A stretch of 64,000 nucleotides of DNA from Nocardia bovistercoris (lineage in GTDB: Bacteria > Actinomycetota > Actinomycetes > Mycobacteriales > Mycobacteriaceae). Of the stretch, positions 48,554 to 57,165 are shown in pieces. The stretch covers positions 186,001 through 250,000 of the forward strand of contig NZ_JADMLG010000006.1 of NCBI RefSeq assembly GCF_015674855.1, written 5' to 3'. A program made the translations under genes and the position numbers. Every line of letters begins with the position of its first letter. Position 1 is the stretch's first letter. Below the pieces are notes generated by a model, which worked only from the letters and a program-made list of their open reading frames with translations, did no database searches and was not told where the DNA came from.

Positions 48554-49380
48554 CCCGTTTACGCACCCACGTCTTCGTCGCCCTGGCCCGCGAAGTACGC
48601 GGCGGGCCTGCGACATTCGCCCCGACCACCGCCACCCTGGTGACCGGAGAGCACGAGGCGGTGCTCATCGACACCCAGTTCATCGACACCGAAGTCGCGG
48701 CGCTCGGCGAGTTCATCGAGAACACCGGCAAACGGTTGACCACCATCTACATCACCCACGCCCACGCCGACCACTACCTCGGTCTCGACGCGCTGACCCG
48801 GCGCTTCCCCGACGCGCGCGCCGCCACCACCGCCGCGGTCGCCGCCGCGATCGAGGCGACCCTCGACGACCAGATACGCCAGTGGCGCGACTGGTTCGGC
48901 CCCGACATCACCGCACCCGCCGTACTGCCCACCGCGCTCGACGGGGACGTGATCGACCTGGAAGGACACCCGCTGCGGGTGATCGAGATCGGCCAGGGCG
49001 ACATCGCGCCGAGCACCGTCGTCCACATCCCCTCGATCGACACCGTGATCGCGGGCGACATCGCCTACAACCGGATCCACCCCATGCTCGCCTTCACCGG
49101 CCCCGACGAATGGAAGTCCTGGATCGACAGCATCGACACCATCCGACAACTGGCGCCGCGCACTGTCATCGCGGGCCACAAAGCTCCGGGCGCCGACGAC
49201 AACGACGTCGACGCGATCCTGGACGGCACCCGCGACTACATCCGCGACTTCCACGACGTCGTGACGAAGAGTACGAACGCCGACCAGGTCGTCGCCGCCC
49301 TCACCGCGAAGTATCCCGACTACGGAAACGTGACGACACTCGTGGTATCCGCGCGGGCGGCCTTCGCGTCCACCGGTTGA
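48550..49380 (+). CDS. MBL-fold metallohydrolase
   Basis: A 276-residue metallo-beta-lactamase-fold hydrolase with the dinuclear metal motif HAHADH (near residues 70-75), the later ligands in VIAGDIAYNRIH and a final histidine in VIAGHKAPG. It has no signal peptide, so it is cytoplasmic. It resembles the stand-alone MBL proteins annotated as lactonases or thioesterases. Its ATG overlaps the tautomerase stop (ATGA), indicating coupling. A strong hairpin follows the stop. Confidence 0.85.
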   Translation: MTRLRTHVFVALAREVRGGPATFAPTTATLVTGEHEAVLIDTQFIDTEVAALGEFIENTGKRLTTIYITHAHADHYLGLDALTRRFPDARAATTAAVAAAIEATLDDQIRQWRDWFGPDITAPAVLPTALDGDVIDLEGHPLRVIEIGQGDIAPSTVVHIPSIDTVIAGDIAYNRIHPMLAFTGPDEWKSWIDSIDTIRQLAPRTVIAGHKAPGADDNDVDAILDGTRDYIRDFHDVVTKSTNADQVVAALTAKYPDYGNVTTLVVSARAAFASTG

Positions 49381-49383
49381 TCC

Positions 49384-49416
49384 AGCGGGCCGGGTCTTCG
49401 GAAGACCCGGCCCGCT
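49384..49416 (+). terminator. Perfect 16-bp hairpin after the MBL gene
   Basis: AGCGGGCCGGGTCTTC, one G, then its exact complement GAAGACCCGGCCCGCT, starting 4 nt after the stop codon. The GC-rich stem without a U-run is the usual form of actinobacterial intrinsic terminators. Confidence 0.8.
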
Positions 49417-49688
49417 GCCCGCGGCGGGCCATCTCGTCGGCCGGGTGAGCAAGCCTGCCTCGCGCGCGACGCCGGTTGTACCGCACGGACTCCCAGGGCT
49501 CATGACATTCGCCATCGTCGGTCGCACACATCTGTATCTACTGCGCGGGCGGTGCGGGCTGGGACAGTCGGCAGTGTCATCGATCAGCGGGCGCTCGCGT
49601 GGGATCCCGACAGCATTCGGGTGGGAAGGACGCCGGATCACCGTCCCACGGACCGGGGTAGCGCTCATTCACGAGAGATTGGAACGAC

Positions 49689-50507
49689 ATGCAGATGCAC
49701 GTCCGACTCCGCACCGTCGCGACGGGTCTCGCCGCGATCGCCGTGCTGGCAACGGCAGGATGCGGCGACAGCGACACCGACGACGCAGGCGCCACTTCGG
49801 AACCGGCCAAGCCCGCCAAGCCCGCGATCGTGCTGGTACACGGCTCGTTCTCGGACACCTCGAGCTGGAACACCGTCGCGGACAACCTGCGCGGACAGGG
49901 CTACCAGGTGGTGCAACCCGAGAATCCGCTGCGCGGCCCCGCCGCCGACGCGGCCGCCGTCACCACGGCGATCGCGTCGATATCCGGCCCCGTCGTGCTC
50001 GTCGGGCACTCCTACGGCGGCGCGGTGATCAGCAATATCCATCGCCCCGACGTCAAGGCCGAGGTGTTCGTCGCGGCCTTCGCGCCGCAGCAGGGCGAGA
50101 CCGTGCAGGCGCTCAGCGATCCCGGGCGCTATCCGGGCAGCAAGATCGGGCCCGCGATCCAGGTACAACCCACCGAAACGGGTGCGGAGGTGACGATTAC
50201 GCCGGATCAGTACGGCGTGGTCTTCGCCCAGGACGTCAGCGGTGATGTCGCGGCGCGGCTCGCGGCCAAGCAGCGTCCCACCTCCGCCGCGGCCAATGCC
50301 GAGCCGAGCGGGGCGCCGTCCTGGGCGTCGGTGCCGTCCTGGTACCTGATCTCGACCGACGATCAGGTCCTGCCGCCCGCGGCGCAGCGCTTCCAGGCCG
50401 ACCGCATGCACGCGAAGACCAGCGAAGTGAAGTCTTCGCACGCGTCGCCGGTGTCACATCCCGACGCGGTGGTCGCGACGATCGTCGCCGCGGCGGGCGC
50501 CTCCTGA
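49689..50507 (+). CDS. Lipoprotein alpha/beta hydrolase
   Basis: A 272-residue exported protein. A type II signal peptide is evident: positively charged start, hydrophobic stretch GLAAIAVL and the lipobox LATAGC with Cys25 as the lipidation site, followed by a disordered Asp/Thr/Ala linker. The mature domain is an alpha/beta hydrolase with IVLVHGSFSDTSSW, the nucleophile elbow VLVGHSYGGA (Ser near 108), an acid after ISTDDQVLP and histidine near HASPVSHP. It resembles the salicylate-esterase/MenH-like small hydrolases. It should act at the outer face of the cell membrane. The substrate is unknown. It is convergent with the response regulator gene. Confidence 0.85.
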   Translation: MQMHVRLRTVATGLAAIAVLATAGCGDSDTDDAGATSEPAKPAKPAIVLVHGSFSDTSSWNTVADNLRGQGYQVVQPENPLRGPAADAAAVTTAIASISGPVVLVGHSYGGAVISNIHRPDVKAEVFVAAFAPQQGETVQALSDPGRYPGSKIGPAIQVQPTETGAEVTITPDQYGVVFAQDVSGDVAARLAAKQRPTSAAANAEPSGAPSWASVPSWYLISTDDQVLPPAAQRFQADRMHAKTSEVKSSHASPVSHPDAVVATIVAAAGAS

Positions 50508-50608
50508 TCCGAGTACGACCTCCGACGAACCGCCGGGATCGAGCGGCGCAGGGTCTCATCGACCGCGCCGCTCGGGCCCGGCTTTCGTGATCTCCGCCTT
50601 CGTGATCT

Positions 50609-51214
50609 CTACAGCCAGCCCGAGTGACGGGCGATGCGGATCGCGTCGATGCGATTACGGCCGCCGATCTTGGCGATCGCGTTCGACAGGTAGTTGCGCA
50701 CGGTCGCCGACGACAGGAACAGCGACCGGCCGATCTCGTCGGTGCTGATACCGGTCTCGGCGGCCCGCAGCACATCGGCCTCGCGGACGGTGAGCGGACT
50801 CGCGCCCGTCTCGAGCGCCGCCGCCACCAGGTCGGCGTCGATCACCCGTTCGCCCGCGACGACCCTGCGGATGCTGTCGGCGAGGGTCTGCGCGGGCGCG
50901 TCCTTGACGACGAAGCCGCGCACGTGCGCCTGCAACGCGCGCAGCAGATAGCCCGGTCTGCTGAGTCCGGTCAGGATGAGCACCCGGCATTCGGGCGCCT
51001 CTTCGTGGCTGCGCGCGGCGGCGCTGATGCCGTCCAGACCCGGCATATCGATATCGAGCAGCGCGACATCGGGCCGGGTGCTGATGATCTCGTCGACGAC
51101 GCGGTCGCCGCGATCGAGTTCGGCCACCACGTCCATATCGTCCTCGCGCGACAGCAACGCCACCAGCGCGCCGCGCAGCATGTGCATGTCCTCGGCGATG
51201 AGCACCCGAATCAT
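50609..51214 (-). CDS. NarL/LuxR-type response regulator
   Basis: A 201-residue regulator. The receiver domain has acidic residues in VLIAEDMHM, the phosphoacceptor in ALLDIDMPG (Asp54) and a conserved Lys in GFVVKDAP. The C-terminus is a LuxR helix-turn-helix (LTVREADVLRAAETGISTDEIGRSLFLSSATVRNYLSNAIAKIG). GGAGG lies 7 nt before the ATG at 51214. It overlaps the kinase gene upstream (ATGA), so the two form a classical pair. Targets are unknown; neighbours on this strand are only the kinases. Confidence 0.9.
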   Translation of the reverse strand: MIRVLIAEDMHMLRGALVALLSREDDMDVVAELDRGDRVVDEIISTRPDVALLDIDMPGLDGISAAARSHEEAPECRVLILTGLSRPGYLLRALQAHVRGFVVKDAPAQTLADSIRRVVAGERVIDADLVAAALETGASPLTVREADVLRAAETGISTDEIGRSLFLSSATVRNYLSNAIAKIGGRNRIDAIRIARHSGWL

Positions 51215-52356
51215 GAACCGACCTCCGGTATCTCGATGCGCAGCCGGAATCCGCCGTCCTTGCTCCGCCGCGCCGACAACGTGCCCGACAGTGCGGCCGT
51301 GCGCTCCGCGAGACCGGAAAGACCGTTGCCCGCACCGGTTCTCCGGTGGGCGCCGTCGTTGACGATCTCCAGGAACACCTTGCCGTCCAGGCGGCCCGCG
51401 ACGATCGAACAGGTGCGCGCGGCGCTGTGCCGCAGCACGTTGGTGGCGCCCTCGCGGGTTCCCCAGGCCAGCGCGTCGTCGATCTCGGGGGTGAGCCGAG
51501 GCAGGTCGATGTGGTGGTTGGTGTCGATGCCGGCGGCGGACAGGAGCGCGGTGGCGCCTTCGGCCTCGGCCCGCAGGGAGACGGTGTGCTCGCCGTGGGT
51601 GACCCGGCGCATGGAATGCAGCGTGTCGCGGGCGAGCGTGGCCACCGCTTGGATCTCCGATCGTGCGGCGCCGGGGTCGCTGGCGAGCAAGGCCGCGGCC
51701 AGGTCGCCCTTCAACGACACCGCCGACAGGCTCTGCCCGAGTAGATCGTGCAGATCCCTCGACAGCCGCAGCCGCTCGCGGCCCGCGGCCTGTTCGGCGA
51801 GGTCGGTGCGGGTGCGGTCGAGCTGGTGCACGGCACGCACCAGTACCGCCACGCTGACCAGGCACGCGGAGATCACCGTGAACACGACCAACACCTCGAC
51901 GGTGTCGGCGATCACCAAGTGCGGGTCGGTGCGATCGGAACCGGCCGCGGTGGCTGCCGCGGTGACGATGATCGGCGCCGTCACCAGGGCGAGCCGGGCC
52001 GCGCCGCGCAGCAAGACGGCCGCCGAGGCGACGACGAACACCTGACCGATGCCCCACGTCTGCGGGAACCAGAGGATCGGGAGATAGACGAGCATGCCGA
52101 GCAGCACGAAGGTCGCGGGCCACCAGGGCGGGCGACGGCCGCGGATCGCGCCGAACGCGTGGCGCAGATGGATCAGGACCACGGCGGCCGCGACCACCCA
52201 CAGCAGTACCGCGACGCCGACCTGGTCGAGTCCTTCGGTTGGCGCGCGCACCGGCGCGAGAGCGCCCGTCGCGCAGGTGGTTCCGATCAGCAGCACGCGC
52301 GCGTGCCGCGCCGTCGACAGCCAGGGGCCGCTCAGCGGCCGCAGCAGACCGTTCAT
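51211..52356 (-). CDS. Sensor histidine kinase (HisKA_3 type)
   Basis: A 381-residue kinase with six or so membrane helices in the first half (AVLLWVVAAAVVLIHL, ATFVLLGMLVYLPILWF, VEVLVVFTVISACLVSVAVLV), typical of DesK-like sensors that perceive membrane or envelope signals. The H box is RLRLSRDLHDLLGQSLSAV, and the ATPase region follows with GTREGATNVLRHS, GNGLSGLAERTAALSG and GGFRLRIEIP. The ATG at 52356 was chosen; the frame is open further upstream without kinase sequence. It pairs with the response regulator through a 4-nt overlap. Confidence 0.9.
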   Translation of the reverse strand: MNGLLRPLSGPWLSTARHARVLLIGTTCATGALAPVRAPTEGLDQVGVAVLLWVVAAAVVLIHLRHAFGAIRGRRPPWWPATFVLLGMLVYLPILWFPQTWGIGQVFVVASAAVLLRGAARLALVTAPIIVTAAATAAGSDRTDPHLVIADTVEVLVVFTVISACLVSVAVLVRAVHQLDRTRTDLAEQAAGRERLRLSRDLHDLLGQSLSAVSLKGDLAAALLASDPGAARSEIQAVATLARDTLHSMRRVTHGEHTVSLRAEAEGATALLSAAGIDTNHHIDLPRLTPEIDDALAWGTREGATNVLRHSAARTCSIVAGRLDGKVFLEIVNDGAHRRTGAGNGLSGLAERTAALSGTLSARRSKDGGFRLRIEIPEVGS

Positions 52357-52417
52357 GCCCGCACCGCGCTGCGGATCGGCGCGGACGATCGCCCGGCGTC
52401 GGTGGTGCGCCGCCCGG

Positions 52418-53506
52418 TCACGGCCGTCCACCGGCACTCGGTGCGAGCGTGTCCAGGTGACACTCGAGCACCCACGCACCGTCGACCCGCTCGACGGCGA
52501 GCACCACCGGCCCGTCCGCGCCGTCGCGCAGCAGCCGCGCCAGTTCGGCGCGCAGGGCGGTGCGCAGCGACTCCGCTCCTCGCGCGGGCAGCCCGGCGGG
52601 TGGCAGGTCCGCTCTCGCTTCGATTCCCGCCGCGGTGAGCAGCGCCAGCGCCGAGGCGATCTCCCGGTGGAAGACCGGTTGCTGGAAACCGCGGATCAGC
52701 TGGCGGGCCTCGGCGAGCCCGTGCCGTGAGACGTCGGCCAGCGCCTCTAGTTCCCGGCGCGCCGACGCGCGGTCGCCGCGGGCGGTGAACTCCTCCGCAC
52801 GCTGCGCGAACGCGCTGATCTCCGCCAGCGCCGCCTGCACCGTGCTCGCCAGTTCGCGATCGATGCGCAGTCGTTCCCGCGCGATCGCCCACTCGGTGAG
52901 GGTGGCGCCGGAACGCAGCAATCTGCGCAACGCGACCACCATCCAGACCAGCGCGTACACCGCGATGACCCGCATGCCGGTGGTCACCGACATCCACAGC
53001 GCCTGCTGTTCGGTGGCGCCGAGCAGGAGCGCGGCGGGAGCCGTCGCGGCGACGAGAACCAGCGTGATCGGCCACGCGAGGGCGGGCCGCACGGTGAGGA
53101 CCACGGCCACCGCGACGATGTGCACGGTGTGCAGCCACGCGACGCCGAGCAGGGGCGCCGCGCCGAGCACCAACGCGGCGAGCACCGCCGACGTGGCGGC
53201 CGCGCCGTGCGGTATCGCGCCGCGCACCGCGAAGGCGATGTGGCGCAGGTAGATCGGCAGGCAGACCGACAGCATCACGACCGTCGCCCCGAGATCGGCC
53301 CGCGGATCGGCGCCGCCGGTGACGGTGGCGAGCAGGGTGAGCAGTGCGAGTGCGAGTGCGGCCACGACCGTACCGGCCGCCGCGACATCCACGATATCGC
53401 GCGACATTCGTGTGGACAGGCGCCGTAGTGCCGTCGGCTCGGCCCCGACCTGCTCCGGTCGGGCCGTGCTCGGCGCGAGCGCGCGCTCCAGTGTGACCGT
53501 AACCAC
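52418..53506 (-). CDS. Degenerate histidine-kinase-like membrane protein
   Basis: A protein of about 362 residues laid out like the next gene: several membrane helices (VAAAGTVVAALALALLTLLATV and others), a dimerisation-like helix and a C-terminal remnant. At the H-box position it reads RLRIDRELASTVQAAL, so the phosphoacceptor His is missing, and no ATP-binding N or G box can be found in the short C-terminal part. It therefore looks like a pseudokinase paralogue of the downstream sensor, perhaps a partner that modulates it. The start is uncertain: GTG at 53506 (used here) or GTG at 53563. It ends 61 bp before the active kinase gene. Confidence 0.75.
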   Translation of the reverse strand: MVTVTLERALAPSTARPEQVGAEPTALRRLSTRMSRDIVDVAAAGTVVAALALALLTLLATVTGGADPRADLGATVVMLSVCLPIYLRHIAFAVRGAIPHGAAATSAVLAALVLGAAPLLGVAWLHTVHIVAVAVVLTVRPALAWPITLVLVAATAPAALLLGATEQQALWMSVTTGMRVIAVYALVWMVVALRRLLRSGATLTEWAIARERLRIDRELASTVQAALAEISAFAQRAEEFTARGDRASARRELEALADVSRHGLAEARQLIRGFQQPVFHREIASALALLTAAGIEARADLPPAGLPARGAESLRTALRAELARLLRDGADGPVVLAVERVDGAWVLECHLDTLAPSAGGRP

Positions 53507-53957
53507 CCCCTCGAGTGTTCCCCAACCACGCGGAGTCCACGAGTGTGGAATGTGGACTCGCACCCATGATATTCGTCATCGAAATCTTTCGACATCCGCT
53601 TCTGGTCGCGCACCGATGCCGGATGCGAATCTCGAACTCGCGAGTCCCGTGGTGCGGTTCGGGTCGCCCACCGGAAACAGGGGCTCGCGCGATCGAACGA
53701 TCAGACACTAGCTTGAAGAGTTGTTCGGGTTTCGCGTACCGACGTTCGCGACGCGAAAACCCTCGGGGATATCAAGGCGACAACAGTCATTCGAGGCGGG
53801 GACGGCCGTGTGCCGTTCCACGCCGGTTCTTGGGAGGGAACAGACGTGTTGCGAGAACTCTGTGCCGCGGCAGGCCGCGCCGTACCGATCCGCACCTCGC
53901 GGCGCGCGCGGCGCCCAGTGCACCAGAGCCGATAGCGATAGATCGGACTTCACCGAG
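53507..53957. other. Divergent intergenic region upstream of the dpg operon
   Basis: No gene is supported; the plus-strand frame is open from 53721 but the part before 53958 has no similarity to the synthase. It contains an A+T-rich patch near 53,700-53,725 (ACACTAGCTTGAAGAG) and an imperfect inverted repeat at 53727-53762, so the promoter of the polyketide operon is probably here. Confidence 0.5.
53727..53762. promoter_or_regulatory. Imperfect inverted repeat upstream of dpgA
   Basis: GGGTTTCGCGT at 53727-53737 is matched by ACGCGAAAACCC at 53751-53762, its reverse complement with one extra A, around a 13-nt centre. It lies about 195 bp before dpgA and could be an operator or a leader hairpin of the operon. 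Confidence 0.35.
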
Positions 53958-55097
53958 ATGACCACCATCGAAAGAGCCGGAGTCGCACTACCGCACGGGG
54001 TGGGCTCCGAATCCATTGCCGCACAACAACAACCGACCTTACTCGGGGTGGCGACAGCCAACCCGCCGACCGTGTACAGCCAGCGCGAACTGGTCGACAT
54101 GCTGGCGATCGATGACCCGAAGATCCGCGGTGTATTCCTCAACGGCGGCATCGAGCACCGTCATCTCACGCTGCCGCCCGTCGACGCGCAGGGCAACTTC
54201 CGGTCCGAGACGCAGGGCGAACTGCTGCGCAAGCACCGGCACTACGGCGTGCGCACCGGAGCGTCGGCGATTCGCCGGTGCCTCGACGGAATCGGGAAAG
54301 AGCCGCACGAGGTCGACTACCTCGTCGCGGTGACCACGACGGGTTTCCTCACCCCCGGTTTCAGCGCGCTGCTGATCAACGAACTCGGCCTGTCGCCGCA
54401 GACCGCGCGACTGGACGTGGTCGGGATGGGCTGCAACGCCGGACTCAACGGTCTCACGGCCGCCGCCGCGTGGTCGACCGCGAATCCGGGCAGGCTCGCC
54501 ATCCTGGTGTGCTCCGAAGCATGTTCCGCCGCATACGTTTACGACGGAACGATGCGCACGGCCGTGGTCAACAGCCTGTTCGGCGACGGCGCCGCCGCGG
54601 TGGCGATCAGCGCGGGCGGGTCGCACACCACCGCGGGCAGGCCCGCGGGCTTCCCGACGCCGCGACTGCTCGACATGCGCAGTTACATGATCACCCACGC
54701 CGTGCAGGCGATGCGCTACGACTGGGACGACGACGCCGGAAAGTTCAGCTTCTACCTCGACAAAGAGGTGCCCTACGAAGTCGGCGCGCACGTCGAGCGG
54801 GTGGTCGACCGACTGCTGGACGGGGCGGGACTGCGCCGCCGCGAGATCGCGCACTGGATCGTGCACTCCGGCGGCAAGAAGGTGATCGACGCCGTGAAGA
54901 TCAACCTCGGCCTGACCAGCCACGATCTGCGGCACACCGTGAGCGTCATGCGCGACTACGGAAATCTGTCGAGCGGGTCGTTCCTGTTCTCGTATCGCCG
55001 ACTGCTTCTCGAAGGTCGTGTGGCACAGGGAGATCACGCCGTATTCATGACGATGGGGCCGGGTTCGCAGATCGAGACCGCGTTACTGCGATTTTGA
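53958..55097 (+). CDS. dpgA: Type III PKS, 3,5-dihydroxyphenylacetyl-CoA synthase DpgA
   Basis: A 379-residue chalcone-synthase-like enzyme. The catalytic triad is visible: Cys159 in VVGMGCNAGLNGL, His in HWIVHSGGKKVID and Asn in RDYGNLSSGSFLFSY. Length and motifs fit DpgA, which condenses four malonyl-CoA to 3,5-dihydroxyphenylacetyl-CoA in glycopeptide antibiotic pathways. The genes after it are dpgB, dpgC and dpgD in that order, which separates it from ordinary chalcone or alkylresorcinol synthases. The ATG at 53958 gives the usual length; the open frame extends back to 53721. First gene of the operon. Confidence 0.92.
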   Translation: MTTIERAGVALPHGVGSESIAAQQQPTLLGVATANPPTVYSQRELVDMLAIDDPKIRGVFLNGGIEHRHLTLPPVDAQGNFRSETQGELLRKHRHYGVRTGASAIRRCLDGIGKEPHEVDYLVAVTTTGFLTPGFSALLINELGLSPQTARLDVVGMGCNAGLNGLTAAAAWSTANPGRLAILVCSEACSAAYVYDGTMRTAVVNSLFGDGAAAVAISAGGSHTTAGRPAGFPTPRLLDMRSYMITHAVQAMRYDWDDDAGKFSFYLDKEVPYEVGAHVERVVDRLLDGAGLRRREIAHWIVHSGGKKVIDAVKINLGLTSHDLRHTVSVMRDYGNLSSGSFLFSYRRLLLEGRVAQGDHAVFMTMGPGSQIETALLRF

Positions 55098-55135
55098 GCG
55101 TCGACCGCGAAATCGTCCACGATGAAAGGCAATTC

Positions 55136-55852
55136 GTGACTGCAAACCCGCTGGAAGACGACCTGGACGTCGAAGAGACCCCGACCATCGTCACCGATGT
55201 GGCGGCGAATACCGCACTGTCGCCGGAACTCACGAGCTCGGTGCTCGCGGCCGCGACGGCGGCCGAGGACACCGCGGCGCGACCGGGGACCTGCGTCGTG
55301 CTGCGCATCGCCGGGGCGCGCGGCGGACGCCGGTTCGACTGGCCGGGGCCGGTCGGCGTCGGCGACGTGACCAAATGGGAAGCGGCGCTGCGCAGGCTCG
55401 AGCAGGCGCCCGCGCCGATCGTCGCCCTCGTCGACGGCGACGCCTACGGGCCCGCCGCCGAGCTGCTGCTCGTCGCGGACTACCGAATCATGGGCGCGGG
55501 GGCGAGCTTCTCGTTCGCCGCGTCCGAGGCGGGCGTGTGGCCCGCGATGGCGTTGCACCGGCTCGCGGCCCAGGTCGGCATCGGCCGGGTGCGCGAACTC
55601 GCGGTGCAGGGCAGACCGCTGTCGGCGGAGGCGGCGCGGGCCTGCGCCGTCATCGACGCGGTGGCCGAACACGGCGCCGAGGCGGCGGCGATCGCCGCGG
55701 GCCGCGCGCTGTTCCGGTCCTGCGTCGGATCCGAGATCGCGATCCGCAGGCGGCTGGTGCTCGACGCGGTCACCACCCGCTTCGAGGATGCGCTCGGCGC
55801 CCACCTGGCCGCCTCCGACCGAACCCTGCGGCGCGTGCGGGCCGTCTCGTGA
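55136..55852 (+). CDS. dpgB: DpgB, enoyl-CoA hydratase-like partner of DpgA
   Basis: A 238-residue crotonase-fold protein (PIVALVDGDAYGPAAELLLVADYRIMG, then FSFAASEAGVWPAMALHRL). DpgB assists DpgA in cyclisation and dehydration/aromatisation to 3,5-dihydroxyphenylacetyl-CoA, together with DpgD. The crotonase region is diverged and the usual catalytic Glu pattern is not clear, as is known for DpgB. The GTG at 55136 was chosen for the AAAGG site 6 nt upstream; a TTG at 55094 overlapping the dpgA stop is possible. Its stop overlaps the dpgC start (GTGA). Confidence 0.85.
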   Translation: MTANPLEDDLDVEETPTIVTDVAANTALSPELTSSVLAAATAAEDTAARPGTCVVLRIAGARGGRRFDWPGPVGVGDVTKWEAALRRLEQAPAPIVALVDGDAYGPAAELLLVADYRIMGAGASFSFAASEAGVWPAMALHRLAAQVGIGRVRELAVQGRPLSAEAARACAVIDAVAEHGAEAAAIAAGRALFRSCVGSEIAIRRRLVLDAVTTRFEDALGAHLAASDRTLRRVRAVS

Positions 55853-57165
55853 CCGCCGCCACCGCTTCCGACGCCCGCGTCGGCGACTTCGACACCGAAC
55901 GGGTCGCCCTGCGGACGGCAGCCGAACAGCATGCCGCCGAACTGCGCGAGCTCGGCCCGGCGCCCGCTCGCGACGACGGCGCCGCCGCGCGCGCCGCCGA
56001 GGTGCATCGCGAACTCCGCCTGCTGCGGCGCGGCTTCCTGAGCAGGCATCTGCGCACCGTGTACCGCGCGGTCACCGACGACCTCGGCCGCGGCCTGCGG
56101 CTGTCGGAACTCACCGAGGCCGTCACCGAGCGGTTTCCGGGCCTGCTCCCGGATCCGACGCAGCTCGCGGCCGACGCGCCGTTGCCGCAGGCCGACAAGG
56201 AAGGCTGGGAGATCGATCACGGCATCTTCTTCCACGCCGTCTTCGCCGATCCGGTCGCGGGCAACCACCTGCTCGACGCGATGCGCGCCCCGACCGCACG
56301 CGCCGTCGAACTGCTCCCGGAGTTCCAGGCGACCGGCGAGGTCGTGCTGCCGGTCGCGCACCTGGAGCGCACCGGCGCGACCGCGACGATCACGATCACC
56401 AATACGACCTGCCTCAATGCCGAGGACAACCGGCATGTCGCCGATATGGAGACCGCCGTCGACCTGGTGCTGCTCGATCCGTTGTCGCGGGTCGGGGTCG
56501 TGCGCGGCGGTGTGATGGAGCATCCGCGCTATCGCGGCAAACGGGTGTTCAGCGCGGGCATCAACCTCGCGCACCTGCACCGCGGGGAGATCTCCTACCT
56601 CGACTTCCTGCTGTGCCGCGAGGTCGGCTACATCGCGAAGATCCTGCGGGGACTCACCGGAGACGACGCGCGATGGCCGGTCCACCCTGCCGTGAAACCC
56701 TGGATCGCGGCCGTCGACTCGTTCGCGATCGGCGGCGGAGCACAACTGCTCATGGTCTTCGACCGGGTCATCGCCTGTACCGACAGCTATATCAGCCTTC
56801 CCGCCGCCCAGGAGGGCATCGTTCCCGGTGCGGCGAATCTACGGCTCGGGCGATCCTCGCATTTCCGGTTGTCCCGCGATGTCATCCTGTGGGGCCGCAA
56901 GCTGTGGGCGACCGATCCCGACGCCCGTTTCGTCCTCGACACGGTGGTCGACGCCGCCGCCATGGACCACGAAATCGCCACGGCCGCCGAAAGACTCGCT
57001 TCCCCGGCGGTGGTCGCGAACAAGCACATGCTTGTCGTCGCCGAGGAGCCGCAGGACGTGTTCCGCCGCTACATGTCGGAGTTCGCGCTGCATCAGGCCC
57101 TGCGCCTGAACTCGGCCGATGTGATGGCCAAGGCCGGGCGCTTCCAGCGAAAGACGAACCGGTGA
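55849..57165 (+). CDS. dpgC: DpgC, cofactor-independent dioxygenase forming 3,5-dihydroxyphenylglyoxylate
   Basis: A 438-residue protein, the length of characterised DpgC. A helical N-terminal domain of about 160 residues precedes a crotonase core (KRVFSAGINLAHLHRGEISY, then DSFAIGGGAQLLMVFDRVIA, SLPAAQEGIVPGAANLRLGR). DpgC uses O2 without metal or flavin to convert 3,5-dihydroxyphenylacetyl-CoA to 3,5-dihydroxyphenylglyoxylate with release of CoA. In glycopeptide clusters the product is transaminated to Dpg; no aminotransferase is visible here. The GTG start overlaps the dpgB stop, and the stop overlaps dpgD, both as GTGA, so translation is coupled. Confidence 0.93.
   Translation: MTAATASDARVGDFDTERVALRTAAEQHAAELRELGPAPARDDGAAARAAEVHRELRLLRRGFLSRHLRTVYRAVTDDLGRGLRLSELTEAVTERFPGLLPDPTQLAADAPLPQADKEGWEIDHGIFFHAVFADPVAGNHLLDAMRAPTARAVELLPEFQATGEVVLPVAHLERTGATATITITNTTCLNAEDNRHVADMETAVDLVLLDPLSRVGVVRGGVMEHPRYRGKRVFSAGINLAHLHRGEISYLDFLLCREVGYIAKILRGLTGDDARWPVHPAVKPWIAAVDSFAIGGGAQLLMVFDRVIACTDSYISLPAAQEGIVPGAANLRLGRSSHFRLSRDVILWGRKLWATDPDARFVLDTVVDAAAMDHEIATAAERLASPAVVANKHMLVVAEEPQDVFRRYMSEFALHQALRLNSADVMAKAGRFQRKTNR

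Noticed and set aside
51748..52638. Plus-strand frame of 296 codons opposite the sensor kinase genes
   Set aside because: His/Arg/Gln-rich antisense translation. The kinase H-box and ATPase motifs are on the minus strand.
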